Origin: an uncultured Verrucomicrobia subdivision 3 bacterium
GTDB lineage: Bacteria; Verrucomicrobiota; Verrucomicrobiia; Limisphaerales; UBA11358
Reading direction: 5' to 3'
Assembly (NCBI GenBank): GCA_903875465.1
Contig: CAIQWB010000149.1
Location: 1-64,000 of the forward strand
DNA length: 64,000 nt
Shown here: positions 36,765 to 46,058 of the stretch, in pieces
Position numbering within the stretch: position 1 is the first letter of the stretch
Layout of the letters: each line of letters opens with the position of its first letter
Notes under the pieces: model-generated
Told to the model about the DNA's origin: nothing
Seen by the model: the letters and a program-made list of their open reading frames with translations, nothing else
Databases searched by the model: none
Made by a program: the position numbers and the translations under genes

Positions 36765-39725
36765 CTACCTGGCCGCTGGCTCGCCGCCACTTCCCGCCGT
36801 CACACTCACACTGTCAAACAACGTCGAATTCACCACCGCATTATTGTGTGAAGCCAGTGCCAGCCCGGCATTGATGCTTTTTTTCATGGGAATCGTGACC
36901 GAGCCCACCGCTTGCCAGGTCTTCCCATCGGTGGAAACAAAACCGGCAAACACATCCCCGGTGCGCACCAACTTCAGCCAGTGCGGCATTTTGGCCGCCG
37001 GACCATCGGCGCTCATCGTGGGATTATCCGCCAGGGACCGCGATTGCAGCACGGATCCCCCCTGCCCCGTGAAGCCGACAAACGCATACTTCGCCCCGGC
37101 GGTGCCATTTTCCCGCAGCATGATGCCGGCCTTGGCCCAAGGGTCGGTATATTGCATGGACACCATCCGCGCCACGATCTGGCCGTCACCGGCCAGCGGC
37201 CGGCTGGTGTAATGGAAGGAATCCGCGCTCTCCCAAATATCGCTGCCGGTGGCAATCAAATTGTACTGCCCCCGCAGGTAGCTGGCCTCGCCGGGAATGC
37301 CCACATCCCCAATATCCGCGTCCGACCACGTTTTGGGCAGCGCCGCCGTGATCGCATGCATGGAGTTGATCCATTTGCCAATCACCGCCACGGCCTGGTC
37401 ATCCACCACATTTTTGCCAATCGGCGGCATCTGGTTAATGCCGACGATGCTCACGCGGTGGAACAGTACGGATTTATTGGTGTCGCCGGGCATCACCACC
37501 TTCGCCCCGGCAATGCCCAGCGGATTTTGCACCGGCCCGTTGATCAAATTTTGCTTCGCCAGCGGCGTGTCAAACCGGGCGTCGAAAAACGCCCCGGCCC
37601 CGCCGGGTTGATGGCAGTGCGAGCAGTTGGAGTCCAGATACGAGCGTACCCGCGTGTTCAAGTTGGCCAGGGTGTTGGTCACATTGACCAGCTTGGGCAG
37701 GAGCGGAATGGCCTTGTCATCCAGCGGCTGGCTGAACAAGCCCAGGTGGTTCCAGGCGCGAATCTGGTTATCGCGAATGCCCGTGGCTGGATACGTAAAA
37801 TCACCGTTGAGCTGCCGCGTGTTCACCCCCAGCACGCCACCGGAGATGGTGGTATGACAGGTCAGGCAGTCCTGGCGTCCGGGATAAAACCACTTCTGCA
37901 CCCGGCTGCCCGTGGCCGTTTTAATGGTCACCTCCTCGGTAAAACCGGCGTTGACCAGCTCAGCGTCGCGGTTGTCCGAGCGCCATTGATAACTCGCACC
38001 GTAGACGGCCCCGCTGGTGTCCCGAACCATGAGGCGGGTCTCCAGCCGGCGCACCACCTTGGAATCGGTGTCATCCACCGGCAGGTCGAAATGTTTCACA
38101 AAGACGGTGCCCGCCGGAAACGACCACGCGCCCTTCGGCGCAAAGCCCACCACCGCATTGGTGGCCAGCGCCACCCAGCGCGATTTCACCGCGCCATCCG
38201 ACCACAACGGCGAATTGACACGATACGGCAGCAGGCCGGCGGCCGGCGTCATTGCCGCCATGTCCGCAAACACGCCCGTTTGCGAAAGCAGTTTGGGCAG
38301 CGCCTGCCGCGGCGGCGGCGGCCCCCCGCGCGCCAGCCGGTAAATGCGCCCGCCAATGCTGCTCATCTGGCAGAAATACAGTTCGCCCGCGGCATCGGTG
38401 CCGAAGGAGGAAAGTCCGGTGTAATCCGTGCCCGCATTCGGGCCATCCCCCTTGGGCATCACACACAGCACGATTTTCGTTTTGGGCGTCGTGGTTTCAT
38501 CCAGCGCCCAGACGATGCGCATGACATTGTCGCCAAAGATGTATTTACCACCGAGGTCGCTGGCGAATTCCTTGCCCCGGTACACATAGCCGCCAATGAC
38601 CGCCCGGCCATCGCTGTGCGGATAATCCAGTAACGGCCCCCGGCTCACCCCCAGGCACGGCGCCTCTAATTTGCCCAGCGTGCCCTCGCACCGGTTCCAT
38701 TGAAAATTCAGCGCCGATTCCCCGGGCTCGATCACGTCAATTTCCTCCCGCGAACTCTCCCCGACATCCCCGATAAAGATCCGGCCGCTGCCCGGGTCGT
38801 AGGTCATCCGGTGGGGACTGCGCAGGCCCAGGCAGAAAAATTCTTCCAGCACGTTGGTTTGCCCCACAAACGGATTGTCGTTGGGCACAAAATAATGCGC
38901 GGTGACCCCATTGAGCGGCTGGCGCGGGGGCGCATGGCTCACACCGCCACCGAGGCAGTCCACATCAATACGGAACACGCCGGAATACAAGCTCTTGTTG
39001 ATGAACTGGTCATTATCACCCACCGAATTATCGCCATCGGTCCAGTAGAGAAAGCCGTTCACGGGATGAAAAAACATCCCCCCACCGTGGTGCCAGACGG
39101 TCTGGTCGGTGAGATCCACAAACACTGTTTCCGAGCCGGGAATGGCCACGCCCTGGTCATCCAATGTGAAGCGCGAGAGCCGGTCATGATATGTGTCCGG
39201 CAGCACGGGGTTGGGACGCGTGGTCGGGCTGCCCACCACCGTGCCTGGCCGCACCCAGGTGTACCAGACAAAAACAAAATGATTGGTCGCGAAGCCCGGA
39301 TGAAATGCCACGCCGAGCAGGCCGGAGTCATCCCAGCCCTGGCATTGGTTGCTAATATCGATGACCAACTGCTTGTCGGCCGTGTCACGCTGGTTGGGGA
39401 AGGTCCATACGCGCCCCTCCCGCTCCCAGACACACAAACGATCCGTCCCGGGCACGGCGGTGAGCCCCACCGAATTGGTAAACCTGAGATGAGGAAATGC
39501 CAGCATGGCCGACCAGTTGCCCGAAATGGCCGGGGCAACCTCCGGCAGGGTGCCATTGAGGAAGGGTCCGGTGCCGGGACGAACGGTGAGCCCGTGCGGA
39601 CGGCTATCCACCGTGGGTTTTGCCAGCAGACTCGAAGCCAACAGCCCTGGTAATAATACCAGGCCGACCAGCCAAAACCGGGCGGCCAGCGCCCGCAACC
39701 TTATGGTAACGTTCAAAACGACCAT
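36765..39725 (-). CDS. Secreted PQQ-dependent sugar dehydrogenase-like (GSDH) / cytochrome c / C-terminal lectin-like (DUF1349-type) fusion
   Basis: 986 aa; GWDDSGLLGVAFHPGFATNHFVFVWYT, GLRSPHRMTYDPGSGRIFIGDVGESSREEIDVI; CLTCH and CSHCH heme sites; C-term DIWESADSFHYTSRPLAGDGQIVARM...WAKAGIMLREN. Confidence 0.85.
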   Translation of the reverse strand: MVVLNVTIRLRALAARFWLVGLVLLPGLLASSLLAKPTVDSRPHGLTVRPGTGPFLNGTLPEVAPAISGNWSAMLAFPHLRFTNSVGLTAVPGTDRLCVWEREGRVWTFPNQRDTADKQLVIDISNQCQGWDDSGLLGVAFHPGFATNHFVFVWYTWVRPGTVVGSPTTRPNPVLPDTYHDRLSRFTLDDQGVAIPGSETVFVDLTDQTVWHHGGGMFFHPVNGFLYWTDGDNSVGDNDQFINKSLYSGVFRIDVDCLGGGVSHAPPRQPLNGVTAHYFVPNDNPFVGQTNVLEEFFCLGLRSPHRMTYDPGSGRIFIGDVGESSREEIDVIEPGESALNFQWNRCEGTLGKLEAPCLGVSRGPLLDYPHSDGRAVIGGYVYRGKEFASDLGGKYIFGDNVMRIVWALDETTTPKTKIVLCVMPKGDGPNAGTDYTGLSSFGTDAAGELYFCQMSSIGGRIYRLARGGPPPPRQALPKLLSQTGVFADMAAMTPAAGLLPYRVNSPLWSDGAVKSRWVALATNAVVGFAPKGAWSFPAGTVFVKHFDLPVDDTDSKVVRRLETRLMVRDTSGAVYGASYQWRSDNRDAELVNAGFTEEVTIKTATGSRVQKWFYPGRQDCLTCHTTISGGVLGVNTRQLNGDFTYPATGIRDNQIRAWNHLGLFSQPLDDKAIPLLPKLVNVTNTLANLNTRVRSYLDSNCSHCHQPGGAGAFFDARFDTPLAKQNLINGPVQNPLGIAGAKVVMPGDTNKSVLFHRVSIVGINQMPPIGKNVVDDQAVAVIGKWINSMHAITAALPKTWSDADIGDVGIPGEASYLRGQYNLIATGSDIWESADSFHYTSRPLAGDGQIVARMVSMQYTDPWAKAGIMLRENGTAGAKYAFVGFTGQGGSVLQSRSLADNPTMSADGPAAKMPHWLKLVRTGDVFAGFVSTDGKTWQAVGSVTIPMKKSINAGLALASHNNAVVNSTLFDSVSVTAGSGGEPAAR

Positions 39726-39806
39726 AAGCTTCCCTGTCTTCCCGGGCAGGTCAAATGTTTAAATGTCATTCTCACTACATTTATGGGCGCTTGCGATAAA
39801 AATTTG

Positions 39807-39847
39807 GACGGGCGGGACACCCCCTGTCCGGTGTCTCCGCCCGTCCG
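39807..39847 (-). terminator. Strong hairpin with minus-strand U-run upstream of GSDH gene (terminator/attenuator candidate)
   Basis: GGACGGGCGGGACACC (39807-39822) / GGTGTCTCCGCCCGTCC (39831-39847); minus strand continues AAATTTTTATC. Confidence 0.55.
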
Positions 39848-40116
39848 CCCTGAACCATCAGTCCTCCCCCCAACTCCGGCGCGCCAGTCCCATACCGTTC
39901 CTCGGGAACCGTGTCCGCTGCCGGCCCTCCCAAGAACCATACGGAGACCGGGGACAAATCTTGCAAAACATTTAAAAGCAAATCCCCAATGACACTGTTA
40001 ACCCCCCGAGGGCCTGCCAGAGGGAGGATATTCCCAGACTGATTGCCGGCGCGGACTCCCGCCCTCGGCAGCGACAGGCCATCACAACCCAACCACATCA
40101 GACCCGGTGCGCGGGA

Positions 40117-40145
40117 TTGCCAAGGGCCGGTTTGTGCCGCACAAT
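40117..40145 (+). promoter_or_regulatory. Candidate promoter of metG
   Basis: TTGCCA - 17 nt - CACAAT, 9 nt before ATG at 40155. Confidence 0.45.
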
Positions 40146-40154
40146 GGGCCTTGG

Positions 40155-41720
40155 ATGAGCAAACGTTTTTACATCACCACCGCGATTGATTATGTCAACG
40201 GCCAGGCCCATATCGGCCATGCTTATGAAAAAATCATCACGGACGTCATTGCCCGCTCCCGGCGCAGCCTGGGTCAGGAAGTGTTCTTTTTGACCGGATT
40301 GGATGAGCATGGCCAGAAAGTCCAGCAAGCCGCCCTCGCCGAAAAGCGCAACCCGCAGGAATATTGCGACGCCCTCGCAGCCGACTGGCAGGCCCTCGCC
40401 CGCACGCTGGACCTGACCAACGACGATTTCATCCGCACGACCGATCCGCGCCACAAGGAATTTGTGCAGGCGGTGCTGGCCAAACTGCACGCCAACGGGG
40501 ATTTTTACAAGGCGGGCTACACGGGTTTTTATTCGGCCAAGGAAGAGACTTTCCTCACGGAAAAAGACCGGCGTCCCGATGGCACGTTTGACCCGAGTTA
40601 TGGCGAGGTGGTGGAATTGCAGGAGGAGAATTATTACTTCAAACTCCAGGCCCACCAACAATGGCTGATTGATTATATTGAGACCAACCCGTCCTTCATC
40701 GCGCCGGACTATCGCCGCAATGAGGTGCTGGGCTTTCTCAACAGCCAAAAACTGGAAGATCTCTGCATCTCGCGCCCCATCGGCCGGCTGAACTGGGGCA
40801 TTCCCCTGCCCTTTGACCCCAATTTCGTCACCTATGTGTGGTTTGATGCGCTGGTGAATTACATCAGCGCCGCCTATGCGCACGGCGATCCCACGGTCTG
40901 CGCAGCCATCGGGAAAGCCCCGGTCGTGGTCCCGGCCCCGCTCGAACTCTGGCCAGCGGACATCCATGTCATCGGCAAGGACATTCTGAAATTCCACGCG
41001 GTTTACTGGCCCATCATGCTCAAAGTCATGGATCTGCCGCTGCCCAAGCAAATCCTCGCCCACGGCTGGTGGCAGAAGGACGGGGCCAAAATCAGCAAAA
41101 CCACGGGCAACACCATCGACCCGGTGGCCGTGATCAAGGACTGGGGATTGGACGCGTTTCGCTTCTATGTGCTGCGCGAGCTCGACATTGGACCGGACGG
41201 CAACTGGACAGAAGCCGGTTTCCAGTCCCGTTACTCGGCCGAGCTGGCCAATGGCTTGGGGAATTTGGTGAACCGTTCGCTCTCGATGCTCAAGCGTTAT
41301 CGTCAGGGCATTGTGCCGGCGCGTCACGATGAACTGGCGGCCGATGCGGCGAAAGCAACGGACGAGACCAAAGCCTTGCTGAAACAAAATCAATTGCAAG
41401 CCGCCTTGCAAAGCATCTGGAGCCTGGTCAACCGGGCGAACCAATATGTGGACCAGACGGCCCCGTTCAAACTCGCCAAGGACCCGGCCCAGGCCCAGCG
41501 CCTGGATGAAGTGCTCTACAACCTGGCGGAAGCCTGCCGGATTCTGGCCGTGCTGCTGTGCCCCTTTCTCCCCGGGACCGCCCAAAAAATCTATGCCCAG
41601 TTGGGCTTAAGCGGGTCACCCGACCAACTGGCCCTGGCCAAATGGGGCGGGCTGTCGTCTGGCCAGGCCATCGGCGAGCCGGCCCCGCTCTTTCCGCGCC
41701 GGGATGTGGAAACCCGGTGA
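40155..41720 (+). CDS. metG: Methionyl-tRNA synthetase
   Basis: FYITTAIDYVNGQAHIGHAYEKIITDVIAR, FLTGLDEHGQKVQ, HGWWQKDGAKISKTTGN. Confidence 0.97.
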   Translation: MSKRFYITTAIDYVNGQAHIGHAYEKIITDVIARSRRSLGQEVFFLTGLDEHGQKVQQAALAEKRNPQEYCDALAADWQALARTLDLTNDDFIRTTDPRHKEFVQAVLAKLHANGDFYKAGYTGFYSAKEETFLTEKDRRPDGTFDPSYGEVVELQEENYYFKLQAHQQWLIDYIETNPSFIAPDYRRNEVLGFLNSQKLEDLCISRPIGRLNWGIPLPFDPNFVTYVWFDALVNYISAAYAHGDPTVCAAIGKAPVVVPAPLELWPADIHVIGKDILKFHAVYWPIMLKVMDLPLPKQILAHGWWQKDGAKISKTTGNTIDPVAVIKDWGLDAFRFYVLRELDIGPDGNWTEAGFQSRYSAELANGLGNLVNRSLSMLKRYRQGIVPARHDELAADAAKATDETKALLKQNQLQAALQSIWSLVNRANQYVDQTAPFKLAKDPAQAQRLDEVLYNLAEACRILAVLLCPFLPGTAQKIYAQLGLSGSPDQLALAKWGGLSSGQAIGEPAPLFPRRDVETR

Positions 41721-43498
41721 GGACCTGGCTGCAAATCCTGTTGATTTGCCTGGCGACCCCGGCGTTTGCCCAAACCCTTAATCTGCCGCCCCGAGCTCCC
41801 GAAGCGCCGGGCGGCAGTGTCATTTCCACGCAGATTGCCCCCCTGGCCCGTCCGGAACGCGATCCCTTGATCCTCCGCGAAATTCTCCGCGGCAACGTGC
41901 CGGAGTTTTATCGCCATTTTTGCCCGGTCAGCGTGACCAATGTTTTCCAAGGCCAGACCAACATCGCGACCTTTTACGCCGCACCGGATTACCTGGCCGT
42001 GGGCTCCACCGGGGATTATTTGCTCACGCCCGTTTCCCCGGCCACGGCGCAATTCATCGCCGACCAGCTGGATTGCGTGCTCCCCACGCCACCAATGGTG
42101 GATGCCATTTACGCAGCGGCTCAGGTAAAGCTGGCACCCTCGCCGATTCCGCCCACGCCGGCGATGGTTACCTCCGAGGTGTTCACCCGGCACAATGAAC
42201 TGGTGCATCAGCAACGCCTCGTCCGCCTGGCCGATGGGCCATGGGGTGCCCTGGTGGCGGGCGATAAAAAAGACGTAGTCATCAGCGCCCGGCTCGCGGC
42301 ATTGCCCCATAAGGTGGCCATCTACGGCTGGCACCAGACCAATGGCGTGCCCATTCAACCGCTTTATACCGGGCACACGGCCGCCTGGGTGGATTACAGC
42401 CATGGGATTCGCCTCATCTCGCGCCACCTCACCGTGAATGGCCAGCCAGGCACCGTATCCGATGTCCTGGCGGATCCGCAACTCTGCGGGCTACTCTCCC
42501 GTGAAGGGGTGCTGACCAACGTGGCCTATCCCACCAATCCGATTCCAGCCATCGCCACGGCAAACCACCGCGTGCCCTGGCTCTCCGGATTTTCCCCCAG
42601 CCCCTATTTTGGCGAGCAAATCCACCTGCTGGATCTGGGCACCAATGGCCGCGCGCTGATCAATGCGCCGGCCCCCGCCTCCATCGTTCCCGCGAATCCG
42701 GTGCGGTTGATTTTCTACGCCTTGCCCAACGGGAACACCATCGAACAAACCATCGGCCGGAAAACGCTGCCCACCGACGACTGGCATTTTGACATCCAGC
42801 ACATCGGGGCGCAAACCCGCTGGCTGCGGACGGTCCTGACCAACCGCACGGTGGTGATCGCCTACCTGGAGGCCCCCGGCCGGGCCTGGCCCGCCTGGCG
42901 GCGCTCGCCGGGCCATGACGACGCAGCCGCCGTTCAGCTGGTACAGGCGCTCAGCCAGCCATTTCCCGCAGACCAGCTGGAAATAGTGTTGGCCAGCCAC
43001 AGCGGGGGTGATGGTTTTATCTTCGCCTGGCTCAAGGCCGTGCCGGAGATCCCCCCCAACGTGGTCCGGATCGCACTGCTGGACAGCGATTATGCGTATA
43101 TCCGGGATGAGCATGCGGCCAAGCTCGCGCACTGGCTGGCGGCGGGGGCGGATCATTATCTCAGCGTGCTGGCGTACCACGACGCAATTGCGCTGCTGAA
43201 TGGAAAGTCATTCGTCAGCGAGGCCGGCGGCACGTGGGGCCGCAGCCATGCACTGTTGACGGATCTGGGCACCGTTTTCCCCTTCACCAGCCAGACCAAC
43301 GGCAGCCTCGAAACCCACACGGCCCGCCAGGGGCAGGTGGAATTCCTGCTCCATGAGAATCCCGGGCGCAAAATCCTTCATACCGTGCAGGTGGAACTCA
43401 ATGGCTTTATTCAAGCCATGCTCTCCGGCACGGCCCTGGCGGGCCAGGGCTACACCTATTTTGGCAGTCGCGCTTATACGAATTGGATTCAGCCCTGA
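41717..43498 (+). CDS. Secreted hypothetical protein, possible two-domain hydrolase
   Basis: GTG start overlapping metG stop; signal peptide VRTWLQILLICLATPAFAQ; KVAIYGWHQTNGVPIQPLY; ASHSGGDGFIFAWL nucleophile-like motif. Confidence 0.7.
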   Translation: MRTWLQILLICLATPAFAQTLNLPPRAPEAPGGSVISTQIAPLARPERDPLILREILRGNVPEFYRHFCPVSVTNVFQGQTNIATFYAAPDYLAVGSTGDYLLTPVSPATAQFIADQLDCVLPTPPMVDAIYAAAQVKLAPSPIPPTPAMVTSEVFTRHNELVHQQRLVRLADGPWGALVAGDKKDVVISARLAALPHKVAIYGWHQTNGVPIQPLYTGHTAAWVDYSHGIRLISRHLTVNGQPGTVSDVLADPQLCGLLSREGVLTNVAYPTNPIPAIATANHRVPWLSGFSPSPYFGEQIHLLDLGTNGRALINAPAPASIVPANPVRLIFYALPNGNTIEQTIGRKTLPTDDWHFDIQHIGAQTRWLRTVLTNRTVVIAYLEAPGRAWPAWRRSPGHDDAAAVQLVQALSQPFPADQLEIVLASHSGGDGFIFAWLKAVPEIPPNVVRIALLDSDYAYIRDEHAAKLAHWLAAGADHYLSVLAYHDAIALLNGKSFVSEAGGTWGRSHALLTDLGTVFPFTSQTNGSLETHTARQGQVEFLLHENPGRKILHTVQVELNGFIQAMLSGTALAGQGYTYFGSRAYTNWIQP

Positions 43499-43545
43499 AT
43501 CAGCGGCGCCTGTTTCCCCGCTGACTCGGCAACCGCGTGCCAATT

Positions 43546-44550
43546 TCAGAGTGGCTGCAAACCCGGGGGCGGCGTGGGCACCGGCGGGGCGGCCGGCGGA
43601 AAGACATCGTAGTCCGGTCCAAACTGCGCCAGAAAATATACAGCATAGGCCTGCTTGAACACGAGGATCGGCAGGAGCAGGACCGTCCCCAGGAAAGGGA
43701 TGGCCAGCAGGCAACCCAGGGTGCAACAGGTCATGAGCACCAGCCAAAACAGGATTATTCCCAGCACCACGGCGAGGAGGATTTGCACTAAAATATAGAG
43801 CACAAAGGAACCGGGATGGGCCCGCAATAATTGCAGGAACTCCCCCCAAGCCGCCCGGCAGCCACCGCCACGCAGGTACAGGATGGGCACCACAAAATCA
43901 TTCGTCATTTTGGTAACCAAACCGAGCACCACGCCCAGCAGTGCCACCACCAATCCAAGCCCGACCGCACCAATAACCAGCGGGAGGCTGGCATCGCCGG
44001 CCTGGAACATGCGCACAATGAGGATGATAATCAGGGCCACCGGCGGCAGGATCAAGACCAGGCCGGCCACCGTTAGCATCAGGCGGAATAAAAACAGCCG
44101 TATCGCCACGCCACCATATTTATTCCAAGGAATTTCGATTTGCGCCCGGTTTTCCGCCACACAGTGCAGAAACATGAATTTGCCACAACTGCTCAGCCAG
44201 ATCATTAAAACCCCCAGCCCCAAAATCAGCAGAACCGCCAGGGAGGCCACCGGAACGAGCCAGGCCAGGTTCGCCAGCACATATTCATGAGCCATCGCCA
44301 GACCATGATGAACCTGCTCCCACGGGTGCGCGTCGTGATTGCCAAAAGTGCGGTTGCCAAAATTATAACCGCCGCCGCCCCCCCCGCCACCCTGCCCCAA
44401 CTGGGCCAGCCAGGCGCAAAAGCCAATGACCAGCCATTTCCCAGCGTCGAACGGCTGGAACAGCACCAGTTTGACCCGGCCATAGGCCAGGCTGAGCGGC
44501 TCAGTGACACTGATTTCCCGGGACCGGCTGGTAACAGGTGCAATGTTCAT
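43546..44550 (-). CDS. Multi-pass membrane protein (hypothetical)
   Basis: Start MNIAPVTSRSREISVTEPLSLAYGRVKLVLFQPFDAGKW at 44550; five or more TM segments. Confidence 0.75.
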   Translation of the reverse strand: MNIAPVTSRSREISVTEPLSLAYGRVKLVLFQPFDAGKWLVIGFCAWLAQLGQGGGGGGGGYNFGNRTFGNHDAHPWEQVHHGLAMAHEYVLANLAWLVPVASLAVLLILGLGVLMIWLSSCGKFMFLHCVAENRAQIEIPWNKYGGVAIRLFLFRLMLTVAGLVLILPPVALIIILIVRMFQAGDASLPLVIGAVGLGLVVALLGVVLGLVTKMTNDFVVPILYLRGGGCRAAWGEFLQLLRAHPGSFVLYILVQILLAVVLGIILFWLVLMTCCTLGCLLAIPFLGTVLLLPILVFKQAYAVYFLAQFGPDYDVFPPAAPPVPTPPPGLQPL

Positions 44551-44763
44551 AGCATGTGGCGGTGGGATGTTTTGCCATCGACACCGCAGATAAGCGTTAC
44601 TCTCCTCCTCTTGCCCCGCGTTGGCAAGCTTAACCGGTCGGGTAAACCGACATAATTCCACGTAAAGTTGCCGGAAATCCATCAAATACCACTCCAGCGA
44701 ACGTTCGCCGGCATGTCAACCTCAGGCGGCCACTCATTACCCAGCCTCCCAGCCAATCCAACC

Positions 44764-44791
44764 TTGCCAGCGGCCAAATTGGCCGTAAATT
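44764..44791 (+). promoter_or_regulatory. Candidate promoter of CPXCG gene (leaderless architecture)
   Basis: TTGCCA - 16 nt - TAAATT, 6 nt before GTG at 44798. Confidence 0.45.
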
Positions 44792-44797
44792 AACCAC

Positions 44798-44977
44798 GTG
44801 GAAGAATTTACCACTCTGCAATGCCCGTTCTGCGGGCAGTCATTTGAAACCATGGTGGACACCACCGTGGCCAGCCAGCGTTTTACCACGGATTGCGAAG
44901 TGTGCTGCCGGCCCTTTGAGGTGATTGCGGAATGTGAGGACGGCGAAATTCTGAGCTTGGACGTGGTGGGAAATTAG
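44798..44977 (+). CDS. CPXCG motif-containing cysteine-rich protein (59 aa, not in ORF track)
   Basis: Manual translation from GTG: MEEFTTLQCPFCGQSFETMVDTTVASQRFTTDCEVCCRPFEVIAECEDGEILSLDVVGN, stop TAG 44975-44977. Confidence 0.88.
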   Translation: MEEFTTLQCPFCGQSFETMVDTTVASQRFTTDCEVCCRPFEVIAECEDGEILSLDVVGN

Positions 44978-44992
44978 GGCAGCCTGACGCCG

Positions 44993-45301
44993 ATGAATCA
45001 TTTCGCCAACACCGTTCTCTGGATTTATATCGTACTGCTGCTGGCCGGTGGTTTAATTGGCTTTCTCAAGGCCAAAAGCCAGGCTTCCCTAATTGCTTCC
45101 TCCATCTTCGCCGCCTTGCTGGTGCTCACGGCGGTGCCCGGCTTGTTTCAGCCGCGGGCGGCCTTGGGACTTTCGAATATTGTCATGGCCGTCGTTTTGG
45201 TCGTGTTCGCCATCCGTCTCGCCAAAACCAAAAAATTCATGCCCTCTGGGATGCTGCTCGTCATGACAGTGATTGCCCTTGCCTGCCGAAATCTGTCCTG
45301 A
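44993..45301 (+). CDS. TMEM14-family small membrane protein
   Basis: 102 aa, GGLIGFLKAKSQASLIAS...; four hydrophobic segments. Confidence 0.8.
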   Translation: MNHFANTVLWIYIVLLLAGGLIGFLKAKSQASLIASSIFAALLVLTAVPGLFQPRAALGLSNIVMAVVLVVFAIRLAKTKKFMPSGMLLVMTVIALACRNLS

Positions 45302-45538
45302 TTCATCGACCATTTTCTGTAAACCGACAGTGCATTGCCCGGGAGACGCCCAAAACTGATTCCATAAGTTTTGTGCTTCTAAGCAATGTTTAAATAGGGA
45401 GGGGGGCCTCCCGGCCCCCCGATGTCTCGTAAGATTACCTCATCCCGCAGGATTCGGCTTGAGACAGCCGTATAATGCCACACGTGAGACCATTGTCAAA
45501 ACTTCCCGACCAACATTTTGCTGACCGAGGAAATAAAA

Positions 45539-45562
45539 AAGCCCGTTCTTGCGAACGGGCTT
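45539..45562 (-). terminator. Terminator of ribosomal protein/rpoA operon (after rplQ)
   Basis: AAGCCCGTTC-TTGC-GAACGGGCTT; minus strand continues TTTTATTTCC. Confidence 0.95.
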
Positions 45563-45581
45563 CGATTGTTTAAAAGCTTGA

Positions 45582-46052
45582 TTAGGCTTTGGTTTCACCA
45601 GCCGGAGCGACTGCCGGAGTGGCGTCCGCTTCCTTGGTTACCGTGGCCGCAACGTCCGTAACGCCAGCCGGGGTAGTGGTTTCCGGAGCTTCCACCGCAA
45701 TGTCCACCCATTCAAGAATCGCGCGCTGGGCGGCATCGCCGTTGCGCTGATTCAAATGGAGGATGCGCGTATAACCGCCATTGCGCGTTTTAAACGCGGG
45801 GGCGATCTCCGTGAAGAGGACCTTCGCGGCGTCTTCCTGGTGCAGACGGGCCACCGCGAGGCGGCGGTCATGCACGGTGCCACTCTTGCCGAGGGTCACC
45901 AGTTTTTCGGCCACCGAGCGAGCCGCTTTGGCCTTGGCCAGAGTGGTGGTCACCCGACGGTGAATGATCAGGCTGCAAACCAAGTTGGCCAGCATCGCAT
46001 TGCGATGTTCCGATGTGCGGCCCAGTTTGGCCGTTCGCTTCAAATGACGCAT
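45582..46052 (-). CDS. rplQ: 50S ribosomal protein L17 with C-terminal extension
   Basis: MRHLKRTAKLGRTSEHRNAMLANLVCSLI. Confidence 0.97.
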   Translation of the reverse strand: MRHLKRTAKLGRTSEHRNAMLANLVCSLIIHRRVTTTLAKAKAARSVAEKLVTLGKSGTVHDRRLAVARLHQEDAAKVLFTEIAPAFKTRNGGYTRILHLNQRNGDAAQRAILEWVDIAVEAPETTTPAGVTDVAATVTKEADATPAVAPAGETKA

Positions 46053-46058
46053 AACAAA

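Noticed and set aside
36912-38633. 573-aa plus-strand ORF
   Set aside because: Antisense to the GSDH/cytochrome gene; Arg/His-rich shadow frame.
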